Numbered from the stretch's first letter, positions 15,609 to 23,170 are shown. The stretch: DNA of 24,782 nt from Bacteroidota bacterium (GCA_023459355.1 JAEWUM010000027.1:1-24782), one strand, 5' to 3'. Numbers and translations: made by a program. The notes: generated from the letters alone by a model not told the origin.

Positions 15609-17049
15609 CATACAATACGCGCTTGACTGGACAACGGTCTTTTATTTCATCCTGTTGGTTACAATGGGGTGGATCAGTATTTATGGTGCAAGCTATGATT
15701 TTGAATTTGAAGGTAGTATCCTTGATTTTGATCAACGTGCCGGGAAACAGTTTATCTGGATATTAACTGCATTTGCACTGGGGGGAGCTATTCTGCTGAT
15801 TGACCATCGTATATTTAATTATTTTGCTTACGTGATTTATGTAGCTGTAATATTATTGCTTATAATCACTATTTTCGTTGCTCCCGAAATCAAGGGATCC
15901 CGTTCGTGGCTGGTGTTAGGACCTGTCAGTTTTCAGCCGGCTGAGCTGGCCAAAATGGCAACTGCGCTCGCTTTAGCCAAGTTTATGAGTCGCTATAATT
16001 ACCGGATAAAAAACTGGCGCGATTTAATACCCCTTGCTTTTTTTGTATTACTACCTTTCGGATTGATTATCCTGCAAAAGGAAACCGGATCTGCACTTGT
16101 TTTTGTAGCATTTTTACTGATGTTTTACAGAGAGGGAATGAAAGGTCTTGTCCTGTTACTGGTGACTTTAGCTGTCGTGCTCTTTGTCGTTGTTATCCGC
16201 TTCAGTATTTCTCCCATTGCTGAGGATAGAGGGACATGGGGGATGGTGTTGGCCATGGGTATCATCCTGTTAATTCAGTTTGTTTATGCCTTTTTCTATA
16301 CCCGGCACAGAAGAGAAGCCTTCTTCCTGATGGGCGGAACAATGCTCTTCGCGGTAGTTTCGGTTGTGTTGAACAAGTGGTTTGTTGTTAATTATGATTA
16401 TGTTGCCCTTGGTATAGCCGGGGCATCAGGAATATACTGGCTATTCGTAGAATTGTTCAAACGGTATAGAAAATACATGTTACTGGTGCTCATTACTTTT
16501 GTTTCTATAGGCTTCAGTTATACAGCCGACCAGCTTTTTAACCGGATGCTTGAGCCTCACCAACAAATTCGTATTAAAGTGTTGCTGAATATGGAAGATG
16601 ACCTTGCCGGTGCAGGTTACAATGTGAACCAATCGAAAATAGCCATCGGTTCAGGTGGTTTTTTCGGAAAAGGATTTCTCAATGGCACGCAAACCAAATT
16701 AAAATACGTACCGGAACAGGATACAGACTTCATCTTTTGTACTGTCGGTGAAGAACATGGCTTTATTGGCTCTGTGTTCGTTTTGGTTATTTATTGGCTG
16801 TTGCTGATGCGTATACTTACAATTGCCGAAAGACAAAGAGAAAATTTTCATCGTATCTATGCTTATTGTGTCGCCAGTATTCTCTTTTTTCACCTGATGA
16901 TTAATGTGGGTATGGTGTTGGGTCTGATGCCTGTAATCGGCATCCCTTTGCCTTTCTTCAGTTATGGTGGATCTTCCTTGTGGGGCTTTACCATTATGTT
17001 ATTTATCTTGTTGCGCCTGGATGCCTCCAGACTTGAGAGAGGGAGGTGA
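15592..17049 (+). CDS. rodA: RodA, SEDS peptidoglycan glycosyltransferase
   Basis: A 485-residue polytopic membrane protein of the SEDS family, the glycan polymerase partner of PBP2. Diagnostic blocks are VAPEIKGSRSWLVLGPVSFQ-PAELAK, ILQKETGSALVF, KGFLNGTQTKLKYVPEQDTD-FIF with the catalytic-type Asp, GEEHGFIGS, and GMVLGLMPVIGIPLPFFSYG-GSS. It is about 115 residues longer than E. coli RodA; the extra length lies mainly at residues 200-315 and adds two or three hydrophobic segments. The start codon lies inside mrdA (17-nt overlap), and the gene ends the operon. No clear intrinsic terminator follows it. Confidence 0.95.
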   Translation: MSKRDSIQYALDWTTVFYFILLVTMGWISIYGASYDFEFEGSILDFDQRAGKQFIWILTAFALGGAILLIDHRIFNYFAYVIYVAVILLLIITIFVAPEIKGSRSWLVLGPVSFQPAELAKMATALALAKFMSRYNYRIKNWRDLIPLAFFVLLPFGLIILQKETGSALVFVAFLLMFYREGMKGLVLLLVTLAVVLFVVVIRFSISPIAEDRGTWGMVLAMGIILLIQFVYAFFYTRHRREAFFLMGGTMLFAVVSVVLNKWFVVNYDYVALGIAGASGIYWLFVELFKRYRKYMLLVLITFVSIGFSYTADQLFNRMLEPHQQIRIKVLLNMEDDLAGAGYNVNQSKIAIGSGGFFGKGFLNGTQTKLKYVPEQDTDFIFCTVGEEHGFIGSVFVLVIYWLLLMRILTIAERQRENFHRIYAYCVASILFFHLMINVGMVLGLMPVIGIPLPFFSYGGSSLWGFTIMLFILLRLDASRLERGR

Positions 17050-17071
17050 TACTTTATAATTCCTGACAATT

Positions 17072-17130
17072 ATCTAACATAAAATCGCAAAACATCTAAC
17101 ATAAAATCGCAAAACATCAAACATAAATTC
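17072..17130. repeat. 22-bp tandem repeat, two exact copies and one partial
   Basis: Unit ATCTAACATAAAATCGCAAA + AC occurs exactly at 17072-17093 and 17094-17115. It is followed by a diverged partial copy (ATCAAACATAAATTC) at 17116-17130. It directly abuts the 23-bp array. No coding potential. Confidence 0.85.
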
Positions 17131-17135
17131 ATTTT

Positions 17136-17250
17136 AGCCTATAGGCTGATTTCAATTCTTCCTGTAAGCTAAAATCAATTCGGCCTATAGGCTAATAATA
17201 ATTCTCCCTATAGACTAAATAAGAATCAGCCTATAGGCTAATTCAATTTT
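17136..17250. repeat. Five-copy 23-bp tandem array with a 12-bp palindrome in each unit
   Basis: Units start at 17136, 17159, 17182, 17205 and 17228, exactly 23 bp apart. The first 12 bases of units 1 and 5 are the perfect palindrome AGCCTATAGGCT. Unit 3 has GGCCTATAGGCT; unit 2 (TTCCTGTAAGCT) and unit 4 (TCCCTATAGACT) are degenerate. The remaining 11 bases are AT-rich and often end in AATTC or AATC. The palindromes therefore recur on one face roughly every two helical turns. Confidence 0.85.
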
Positions 17251-17280
17251 TTGTTAGGCTTCTGATATCTTTAAAGTCTT

Positions 17281-17331
17281 TATAAAAAAGAAACACCTGC
17301 ATACGGAGAAATCAATATGCAGGTGTTTCTT
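17281..17331 (-). terminator. Rho-independent terminator of htpG
   Basis: A 16-bp perfect stem: AAGAAACACCTGCATA (17288-17303) pairs with TATGCAGGTGTTTCTT (17316-17331) around a 12-nt loop. Read on the minus strand, the stem is followed by CTTTTTTATA, a proper U-tract, so it ends htpG transcription. On the plus strand no T-run follows, so it is not a classical terminator for rodA. Confidence 0.85.
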
Positions 17332-17354
17332 GAGTTATATAAATCGTCTTTCGA

Positions 17355-19409
17355 CTACATCAGTTCAACGCTTCTCTTCACAAAATTGGCAAGCGCTTCT
17401 CCTTTCAGCATATTGTTGGCAAGCAAAGCCAGATCGATGAGTTGGCGAACTTGTTTATTACCCGAAGCATATTCTTTCAGCATATCGTCTTTCTTGTCTT
17501 TCAGTAAACTGATTTGATCGTTCAGCGTGTCTAATTCCATTTTTTCTTCTGCCGGAATTTCTTCTGCTTTTTTATCTTTATGACTCTCTTTCAATGCTTT
17601 TTGTTTTTCTTCAAGGGCTGAAAGTTCATCATAAACAGGTGTTATGTTTTCTTTTACTGAAGTTTCCTCGTCATTTAATATCTGATTTACGAGGGGGTGA
17701 CCGGTGTTGACTACTAAATTGTAGCTGTCGGGCATTTCTCCGTAAAAACTCATCATGCCACCCTGCAGCGCCGACATTTCTTTCATCCTGCGCATAAACT
17801 CGTTCTGAGTAACAAACACGGGATTGGCTGTCTCAGATAATTGTTCAAAGGATACAATAAATTCTGCTTTCTCCATTGCAGGAAGTTGCGACTTAAAGAT
17901 GGTAATCAACTCATCTTTTTGTTTATCAGTCAGCGATACTGTTGCAACTTCTTCTTTCTGAATGAGCTTCTCAACCGTGTCGCTGTCCACGCGAACGAAG
18001 CGGGTTTTCTCGAATTTCTGTTCGAGTTGACTAACTACATGCACATCCAACTGACCATCCATAATCAAGACGTCATATCCTTTGTCTTTGGCGTGCTGGA
18101 TATAGCTGTATTGCTCTTCTTTATTGGTGGTGTAGAGATAAATCAGGTCTTTATTTTTATCTTCCTGATTTTCCTTAACTAAGTCCTTATATTCTTCAAA
18201 AGTGAAATACTTACCATCCACATTCTTCAACAAAGCAAACTTTTCTGCTTTTTCATAGAATTTTTCATCGCTGAGCATGCCGTACTGGATGAATATCTTC
18301 AGGTTATCCCATTTATCTTCAAATTGTTCCCGGTCCGACTTGAATATCTCTGCCAGGCGGTCGGCTACTTTTTTTGTAATATGACCTGAAATCTTTTTTA
18401 CATTCGCATCACTTTGCAGGTAACTTCTGGATACATTCAAGGGGATATCCGGAGAATCGATTACACCATGCAGCAGGGTCAGGTAGTCAGGGACGATGTT
18501 TTCCACATGTTCAGTCACAAAAACCTGATTGCAATACAACTGAATTTTGTTGCGTTGCAGCTCGATGTTGTTTTTGATTTTAGGGAAATAGAGGATACCT
18601 GTCAGGTTGAAAGGATAATCCACGTTCAGGTGTATGTGAAAGAGTGGATCTTCACTCATAGGATACAAATCGCGGTAAAACTGCGCGTAATCTTCTTCTT
18701 TTAAATCAGCCGGTTTCTTCGTCCACGCCGGTGCAGTGTTGTTGATTACATTATCTTCGTCCGTTTCAACTTCTTTGCCGTCTTTCCATTCTTTTTTCTT
18801 GCCGAAAACGATTTCAACCGGCAGGAATTTACAGTATTTTTTCAGCAACTCACTGATTTTGGAATCTTCCAGAAACTCCTTGTTCTCATCATCGATATGT
18901 AAAACGATGTCGGTTCCACGTTCAGATTTGATAGTATCTTCAAGTGTGTATTCAGGATCACCTTTACATGACCAGTGCTGTGCGACCGAATCCTCTTTGT
19001 ACGATTGGGTGAAAATCTCCACTTTTTTTGAAACCATAAAAGAGGAGTAGAAGCCCAGTCCAAAATGTCCGATGATAGCCTGAGCGTCTTTTTTATATTT
19101 CTCTACAAATTCCTCGGCTCCGGAAAAAGCAATCTGGTTAATGTACTTCTCAATCTCTTCACCGGTCATACCAATACCGCGATCGGAAATAGTCAGTGTT
19201 CCTTTCTTCTTATCAGCAGAAACATAAACCTTTAATTCACCTAACTCGCCTTTGAATTCGCCTACAGATGCCAGGGTTTTCAGTTTCTGAGTTGCATCAA
19301 CGGCGTTGGAAACCAGTTCGCGTAGAAAAATTTCGTGATCGCTGTATAAAAACTTCTTGATGACGGGGAATATATTATCGCTCGTTACCCCAATGTTACC
19401 TTTTGACAT
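17355..19409 (-). CDS. htpG: Molecular chaperone HtpG (Hsp90 family)
   Basis: A 684-residue ATP-dependent chaperone. The N-terminal GHKL ATPase domain has Glu31 and Asn35 in FLRELVSNAVDATQKL, the Asp76 motif DRGIGMT, and the lid segment GHFGLGFYSSFMV (114-126). The middle domain shows RNKIQLYCNQVFVTEHVENI, PDYLTLLHGVIDSPDIPLNV and SRSYLQ. The C-terminal dimerisation domain is poorly conserved, with a charged insertion near 590-640 (EKQKALKESHKDKKAEEIPA). I chose the ATG at 19409 (MSKGNIGVTSDNIFPVIKKF), the conserved start; the frame stays open to 19469 without support. It is transcribed alone and ends at the hairpin at 17281-17331. Confidence 0.95.
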   Translation of the reverse strand: MSKGNIGVTSDNIFPVIKKFLYSDHEIFLRELVSNAVDATQKLKTLASVGEFKGELGELKVYVSADKKKGTLTISDRGIGMTGEEIEKYINQIAFSGAEEFVEKYKKDAQAIIGHFGLGFYSSFMVSKKVEIFTQSYKEDSVAQHWSCKGDPEYTLEDTIKSERGTDIVLHIDDENKEFLEDSKISELLKKYCKFLPVEIVFGKKKEWKDGKEVETDEDNVINNTAPAWTKKPADLKEEDYAQFYRDLYPMSEDPLFHIHLNVDYPFNLTGILYFPKIKNNIELQRNKIQLYCNQVFVTEHVENIVPDYLTLLHGVIDSPDIPLNVSRSYLQSDANVKKISGHITKKVADRLAEIFKSDREQFEDKWDNLKIFIQYGMLSDEKFYEKAEKFALLKNVDGKYFTFEEYKDLVKENQEDKNKDLIYLYTTNKEEQYSYIQHAKDKGYDVLIMDGQLDVHVVSQLEQKFEKTRFVRVDSDTVEKLIQKEEVATVSLTDKQKDELITIFKSQLPAMEKAEFIVSFEQLSETANPVFVTQNEFMRRMKEMSALQGGMMSFYGEMPDSYNLVVNTGHPLVNQILNDEETSVKENITPVYDELSALEEKQKALKESHKDKKAEEIPAEEKMELDTLNDQISLLKDKKDDMLKEYASGNKQVRQLIDLALLANNMLKGEALANFVKRSVELM

Positions 19410-19481
19410 ATATCTTATTTTTAAAATTTTATCGGTTAGCAACCCTGCCTGTGTCAAAAAAAATGCCACCAGTTATGAGTC

Positions 19482-19494
19482 TGTCATTTTGACA
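19482..19494. promoter_or_regulatory. Inverted repeat upstream of htpG
   Basis: TGTCA-TTT-TGACA, a perfect 5-bp inverted repeat with 3-bp spacing, lies 73-85 bp upstream of the htpG start. A further TGTCA half lies at 19452-19456, 30 bp nearer to htpG. Position in front of a heat-shock gene makes an operator plausible, but I cannot name the regulator. Confidence 0.35.
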
Positions 19495-19586
19495 TGAAAC
19501 CATGTTTAGTAAATTCCTATTGAGCCGGATAATTCAGGTTTAAAGGAGGATTTGCGATTTTTTAACGCAATTTTAATATAGATCGT

Positions 19587-19617
19587 ATTGTGGTTTGAAA
19601 ACAATGTCGTATGTTTG
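19587..19617 (+). promoter_or_regulatory. Promoter of the ars operon
   Basis: ATTG (19587-19590), 19 bases, then TATGTTTG (19610-19617), an exact TAnnTTTG -7 element. Transcription would begin near 19624, about 13 nt before the arsR ATG. Confidence 0.65.
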
Positions 19618-19623
19618 CGACAT
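19604..19623. promoter_or_regulatory. Putative ArsR operator enclosing the -7 element
   Basis: ATGTCG (19604-19609) and CGACAT (19618-19623) form a perfect 6-bp inverted repeat whose 8-base centre is exactly the -7 element TATGTTTG. A dimeric repressor bound here would block polymerase; release on arsenite binding would induce the operon. The regulator assignment is inferred from the adjacent arsR gene. Confidence 0.6.
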
Positions 19624-19636
19624 AAAACATTAGAGT

Positions 19637-19978
19637 ATGAGAAAACCGGAAGTATTTGAAATGGAATTACAGGATTTAGCTGCCTTTGCCAGAGTCATCG
19701 CTCATCCTGCGCGTTTGGCAATACTGAAGTATTTGGCAGAAACAAAGACCTGTATCTCGGGAGATATCTCAGATAGTCTTCCGTTGAGCCGGACAACAGT
19801 TTCGCAACATTTAAAAGAATTGCGGGACATGGGATTGATACATGGTGAAATAGATGGATTGAAGATCAATTATTGTCTATGTAAAACAACAATAGAAGGT
19901 AAATTAACGATGTTAGATGCATTTTTTAGTCAAATTAAAAATGCAGCAGTAGTTTGCGAAACAGAAACATGTAAATAA
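19637..19978 (+). CDS. arsR: ArsR/SmtB-family arsenical-responsive repressor
   Basis: A 113-residue winged-helix regulator. The DNA-binding core is ARVIAHPARLAILKYLAETK, then SDSLPLSRTTVSQHLKELRD and MGLIHGEIDGLKINYCL. The classical ELCVC arsenic site is not present. Instead there are cysteines at 39 (TCISGDI), 80 and 82 (YCLC), and 107 and 112 (VCETETC), any of which could form the arsenite site. Linkage to arsC and acr3 makes As(III) the likely inducer. It lies first in the operon, and its promoter carries an inverted repeat around the -7 box, consistent with autorepression. Confidence 0.9.
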   Translation: MRKPEVFEMELQDLAAFARVIAHPARLAILKYLAETKTCISGDISDSLPLSRTTVSQHLKELRDMGLIHGEIDGLKINYCLCKTTIEGKLTMLDAFFSQIKNAAVVCETETCK

Positions 19979-19984
19979 CAATAG

Positions 19985-19997
19985 ACCTGTCAGGTTT
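19985..19997. repeat. Second copy of the ACCTGTCAGGTTT element
   Basis: This 13-base sequence in the 35-bp arsR-arsC gap equals one half of the palindrome at 1594-1626 and is itself an odd palindrome (ACCTG-T-CAGGT). A shared dispersed element is likely, though 13 bases alone is weak evidence. Confidence 0.5.
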
Positions 19998-20013
19998 AAT
20001 AAAACAACTAAAA

Positions 20014-20439
20014 ATGAAAATATTAATTCTTTGTACAGGAAATTCATGTCGCAGTCAGATGGCGCACGGTTGGTTACAATCGTTTGATAAAAACATCACC
20101 GTGTGTTCTGCAGGTACAAGAGCATCGGGCAGGTTAAGTGAAAAAGCGGTAGCGGCGATGAAGGAAGCCGGAATAGACATCAGTCATCACACGTCAGATC
20201 CGGTAGAGAAATACCTTGGCGAAGCGTGGGATTATGTTGTTACCGTTTGTGGCGGAGCCAATGAAAGTTGTCCGGCTTTTTTAGGGAAAGTAAAACACCG
20301 CCTTCATTTGGGTTTTGAGGATCCGGGAGATGCTGTAGGTTCAGATGACTTTATCTGGAGTGAGTTCAGAAGAATACGCGATGACATAAAAGAGGCATTT
20401 TATAAATTATATCAAAACGAAATCAAACCTCAGTTATGA
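20014..20439 (+). CDS. arsC: Arsenate reductase, low-molecular-weight phosphatase type
   Basis: A 141-residue protein with the P-loop Cys7-X5-Arg13 (LCTGNSCRSQMAHGW) and a second cysteine pair, Cys79 and Cys86 (TVCGGANESCP), the residues that relay a disulfide in thioredoxin-coupled arsenate reductases such as the pI258 ArsC. It reduces As(V) to As(III) for export by the downstream Acr3. The conserved acidic segment HLGFEDPGDA, analogous to the phosphatase DP loop, is present. Its stop overlaps the acr3 start (ATGA, 20436-20439). Confidence 0.92.
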   Translation: MKILILCTGNSCRSQMAHGWLQSFDKNITVCSAGTRASGRLSEKAVAAMKEAGIDISHHTSDPVEKYLGEAWDYVVTVCGGANESCPAFLGKVKHRLHLGFEDPGDAVGSDDFIWSEFRRIRDDIKEAFYKLYQNEIKPQL

Positions 20440-21464
20440 GTATTGAATCAAAAAAGATGTCATTCTTCGACCGTTATTTATCCGTATGGGTAGCTTTGTG
20501 TATTATTACCGGCATTGCAATTGGTAAATTGCTGCCTGTAATCCCTGAAACTTTAGGGAAATTGGAGTATGCCAACGTTTCCATCCCGATAGCGGTTCTC
20601 ATCTGGATCATGATATTCCCGATGATGCTGAAAATTGATTTCAGAAGCATCGTGGATGCGGTGAAAATGCCAAAAGGCTTAACAGTAACGCTGGTGGTTA
20701 ACTGGTTAATTAAGCCTTTTACGATGTTTGGTATTGCATGGCTATTCTTTTTTGTGATTTACAAATTCTTAATTCCTGAAGATTTGGCAAAAGAATATCT
20801 TGCCGGTGCGGTATTGTTGGGAGCAGCTCCCTGTACAGCGATGGTGTTCGTCTGGAGTCATCTCACCAAAGGCAATCCGGCTTATACGCTCGTACAGGTT
20901 GCCATCAATGATTTGATTATCGTAGTTGCGTTTATTCCGATCGTGACTTTATTGCTGGGTGTTTCCGGCATTGCTATTCCCTGGAACACTTTGATTATGT
21001 CGGTAGTGTTGTTTATCGTAATTCCATTGGTATCCGCATACATCGTCAGAACCAGGGTGATAAGCCAACGAGGTAAAGAATTTTTCGAAAATGTTTTTCT
21101 AAAAAAATTTACAGGAATCACCATTTCAGGTCTACTGCTTACATTAATCATCATTTTCTCTTTTCAGGGAGATGTGATTCTGAATAATCCATTACATATT
21201 CTACTGATAGCAATCCCTCTGATTATTCAGACTTTCCTGATATTCTTTATCGCGTACGGATGGGCCAAACGCTGGAAGTTACCACATGATATTGCAGCAC
21301 CCGCATCATTGATAGGTGCCAGTAATTTCTTTGAACTGGCTGTCGCTGTTGCGATTGTTTTATTCGGACTAAATTCCGGTGCCACGCTGGTTACGGTTGT
21401 GGGTGTCCTTGTGGAAGTGCCGGTAATGCTGGCTTTGGTGAAGATTGCCAATAAAACAGCCTGA
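20436..21464 (+). CDS. acr3: Arsenite efflux permease, ACR3 family
   Basis: A 342-residue membrane protein with about ten hydrophobic segments. The family signature around the essential cysteine is LLGAAPCTAMVFVWSHLTKG (Cys133), followed by NPAYTLVQVAINDLII. The C-terminal block DIAAPASLIGASNFFELAVA is also typical. It expels As(III), and possibly Sb(III), using the proton motive force and needs no ArsA ATPase; none is encoded here. Start is the ATG overlapping the arsC stop. It converges on argC with 16 bp between stops. Confidence 0.94.
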   Translation: MSIESKKMSFFDRYLSVWVALCIITGIAIGKLLPVIPETLGKLEYANVSIPIAVLIWIMIFPMMLKIDFRSIVDAVKMPKGLTVTLVVNWLIKPFTMFGIAWLFFFVIYKFLIPEDLAKEYLAGAVLLGAAPCTAMVFVWSHLTKGNPAYTLVQVAINDLIIVVAFIPIVTLLLGVSGIAIPWNTLIMSVVLFIVIPLVSAYIVRTRVISQRGKEFFENVFLKKFTGITISGLLLTLIIIFSFQGDVILNNPLHILLIAIPLIIQTFLIFFIAYGWAKRWKLPHDIAAPASLIGASNFFELAVAVAIVLFGLNSGATLVTVVGVLVEVPVMLALVKIANKTA

Positions 21465-21470
21465 AAATAA

Positions 21471-21510
21471 GGATTGGGGATTAGAAGCCAGCCGCTTTTA
21501 ATCCCAATCC
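21471..21510. terminator. Possible bidirectional terminator between acr3 and argC
   Basis: GGATTGGGGATTA (21471-21483) pairs with TAATCCCAATCC (21499-21510) with one bulged G, around a 15-nt loop. On the plus strand GGCTTTTTCC follows; on the minus strand TTATTTTC follows. It could end both converging transcripts, although the tracts are short and offset. The hairpin includes the last eight codons and the stop of argC. Confidence 0.5.
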
Positions 21511-22455
21511 GGCTTTTTCCTCCAGTCCAAACATCAGGTTCATGTTTTGAACTGCTTGTCCCGATGCTCCTTTCAGTAGATTGTCTATCATCGAAACCAC
21601 GAGTAACTTATCTCCGTGTTTTTCAAGATAGACGATTGCTTTGTTCGTGTTGACTACCTGTTTTAAATCCGGATTTTTATCCGTTAAAAAGGTAAAAGCA
21701 GCATCTTTGTAATAGTCCTGATAAAGTGCATTTGCTTCATCCAACGACAGACTGCAACGTGTATAAGCCGTAACATAAATTCCACGGGTAAAATTGCCTC
21801 TTACCGGGATGAAATTCACGGACTTGTTGAAATCAGGTTGAAGCTGATTGATGGATTGCCCGATTTCCTGTAAATGCTGGTGCCCGAAAGGCTTGTATAT
21901 GGAAATGTTGTTATTTCTCCAGCTGAAATGTGAAGTCGAGGATGGTTTAACCCCGGCTCCTGTCGAACCCGTAATGGCGTTAACGTGAATCTCATCTTGC
22001 AGCAAACCTTTCGATGCTAACGGCAATAATGCTACCTGAATAGCGGTGGCAAAGCATCCAGGGTTGGCAACATGTGTCGCCTTTTTTATGGTATCCCGGT
22101 TCAGTTCGGGTAAACCGTATACAAAATCATGATCCTGACTTTTTGCACGGTAATCCGTTGAAAGATCGATGATTTTTACCTGTTTAGGTATTTCATTTGC
22201 TTCAATGAATTTTTTGCTGTCGCCATGTGCAGAGCACAGGAACAAGGCGTCAATTTTCTCTAAGGGTAATTCCGCGGTGAATACAAGATCAGTTTCGCCT
22301 ATCAGTCCGCTGTGAACAGCTGTAACCGGGTTGCCGGCATTACTGCTGCTGTTTACGAAAACAATATCAACCTGCGGGTGATAAATAAGAATTCTGAGTA
22401 ATTCTCCGGCTGTATAACCTGCGCCGCCAATGACGCCAATTTTGATTTTTTGCAT
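21481..22455 (-). CDS. argC: N-acetyl-gamma-glutamyl-phosphate reductase
   Basis: A 324-residue enzyme of arginine synthesis that reduces N-acetylglutamyl phosphate (or the succinyl analogue used by some Bacteroidota) with NADPH. The N-terminal nucleotide-binding motif is IGVIGGAGYTAGELLRIL (residues 6-23). The catalytic cysteine is Cys134 in HVANPGCFATAIQVALLPL, and ITGSTGAGVKPSSTSHFSWR follows. The length fits the family. It lies 18 bp downstream of trmD on the same strand and is probably co-transcribed with it; no other arginine gene is in the window. Its 3' end forms part of a hairpin shared with the convergent ars operon. Confidence 0.95.
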   Translation of the reverse strand: MQKIKIGVIGGAGYTAGELLRILIYHPQVDIVFVNSSSNAGNPVTAVHSGLIGETDLVFTAELPLEKIDALFLCSAHGDSKKFIEANEIPKQVKIIDLSTDYRAKSQDHDFVYGLPELNRDTIKKATHVANPGCFATAIQVALLPLASKGLLQDEIHVNAITGSTGAGVKPSSTSHFSWRNNNISIYKPFGHQHLQEIGQSINQLQPDFNKSVNFIPVRGNFTRGIYVTAYTRCSLSLDEANALYQDYYKDAAFTFLTDKNPDLKQVVNTNKAIVYLEKHGDKLLVVSMIDNLLKGASGQAVQNMNLMFGLEEKAGLGLKAAGF

Positions 22456-22473
22456 ATCTGCGGGTTCTAATGT

Positions 22474-23151
22474 TTATTCTTTTAACAAATCAGGTCTCAA
22501 AAATTTGGTTCTTTCCACAGATTGGTCATGCATCCAGTTTTCAATGTTGGCCTGATGTCCGGATAATAAAATGTCGGGAACTTTCCACCCCTTGTAATCA
22601 GCCGGACGGGTGTAAACGGGAGGAGCCAGCAAATTATCCTGGAAAGAATCGGATAAGGCTGAAGTTTCATCGCTCATGACGCCCGGGATAAGCCGGATAA
22701 TGGCATCTGCCATCATGGCTGCCGGTATTTCTCCGCCGGTCAGCACAAAATCGCCGATACTGATTTCCTTTGTAATCAAATGCTCCCTGATTCTGTGGTC
22801 GATGCCCTTATAATGACCGCACAGTATGATGAGATTGTGAGTCAGTGACAGGCGGTTTGCCATCGGTTGATCAAACTTTGCACCATCAGGGGAGGTATAA
22901 ATAATTTCATCATAATGCCTTTCTGATTTCAGTTTGGTAATGATACGATCAACCGGTTCAATCATCAATACCATGCCGGCTCCGAATCCATAGGCATAAT
23001 CATCTACATGACGATGCTTATCGGTAGCATAATCACGCAGGTTATGCACGTTTATCTCTGCCAAACCTTTGTCCTGTGCTCTTTTGAGGATGGAGAAGTT
23101 CAGCGGACTATGCAGTAATTCAGGAACAGCGGAAATGATATCAATGCGCAT
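22474..23151 (-). CDS. trmD: tRNA (guanine-N1-)-methyltransferase TrmD
   Basis: A 225-residue SPOUT methyltransferase that makes m1G37 in tRNAs and so prevents frameshifting. Recognisable blocks are MRIDIISAVPELLHSPLNFS, GFGAGMVLMIEPV, ILCGHYKGIDHRI and ISIGDFVLTGGEIPAAMMAD, which form the knotted AdoMet site, followed by the C-terminal HQANIENWMHDQSVERT. I chose the ATG at 23151: the frame is open to 23193, but those residues are unlike the family and overlap a possible -7 element (TACTTTTG, 23171-23178). It is followed by argC. Confidence 0.95.
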   Translation of the reverse strand: MRIDIISAVPELLHSPLNFSILKRAQDKGLAEINVHNLRDYATDKHRHVDDYAYGFGAGMVLMIEPVDRIITKLKSERHYDEIIYTSPDGAKFDQPMANRLSLTHNLIILCGHYKGIDHRIREHLITKEISIGDFVLTGGEIPAAMMADAIIRLIPGVMSDETSALSDSFQDNLLAPPVYTRPADYKGWKVPDILLSGHQANIENWMHDQSVERTKFLRPDLLKE

Positions 23152-23170
23152 TTTACCAGAGTTGAAAATG

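Larger units (their letters stand above)
17050..17354. other. Non-coding convergent region with two tandem arrays and a terminator
   Basis: The 305 bases between the rodA and htpG stop codons hold no plausible gene. From left to right: about 20 AT-rich bases; a 22-bp tandem repeat (17072-17130); a 23-bp tandem array carrying a palindrome (17136-17250); about 35 AT-rich bases; and the htpG terminator hairpin (17281-17331). The tandem arrays and the terminator are listed separately. Confidence 0.8.

Noticed and set aside
17136..17250. The evenly spaced palindrome array as a CRISPR array
   Set aside because: Repeats are 12 bp and imperfect, intervening segments are 11 bp and similar to each other, and no cas genes are near. 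CRISPR repeats and spacers are longer and spacers are unrelated.
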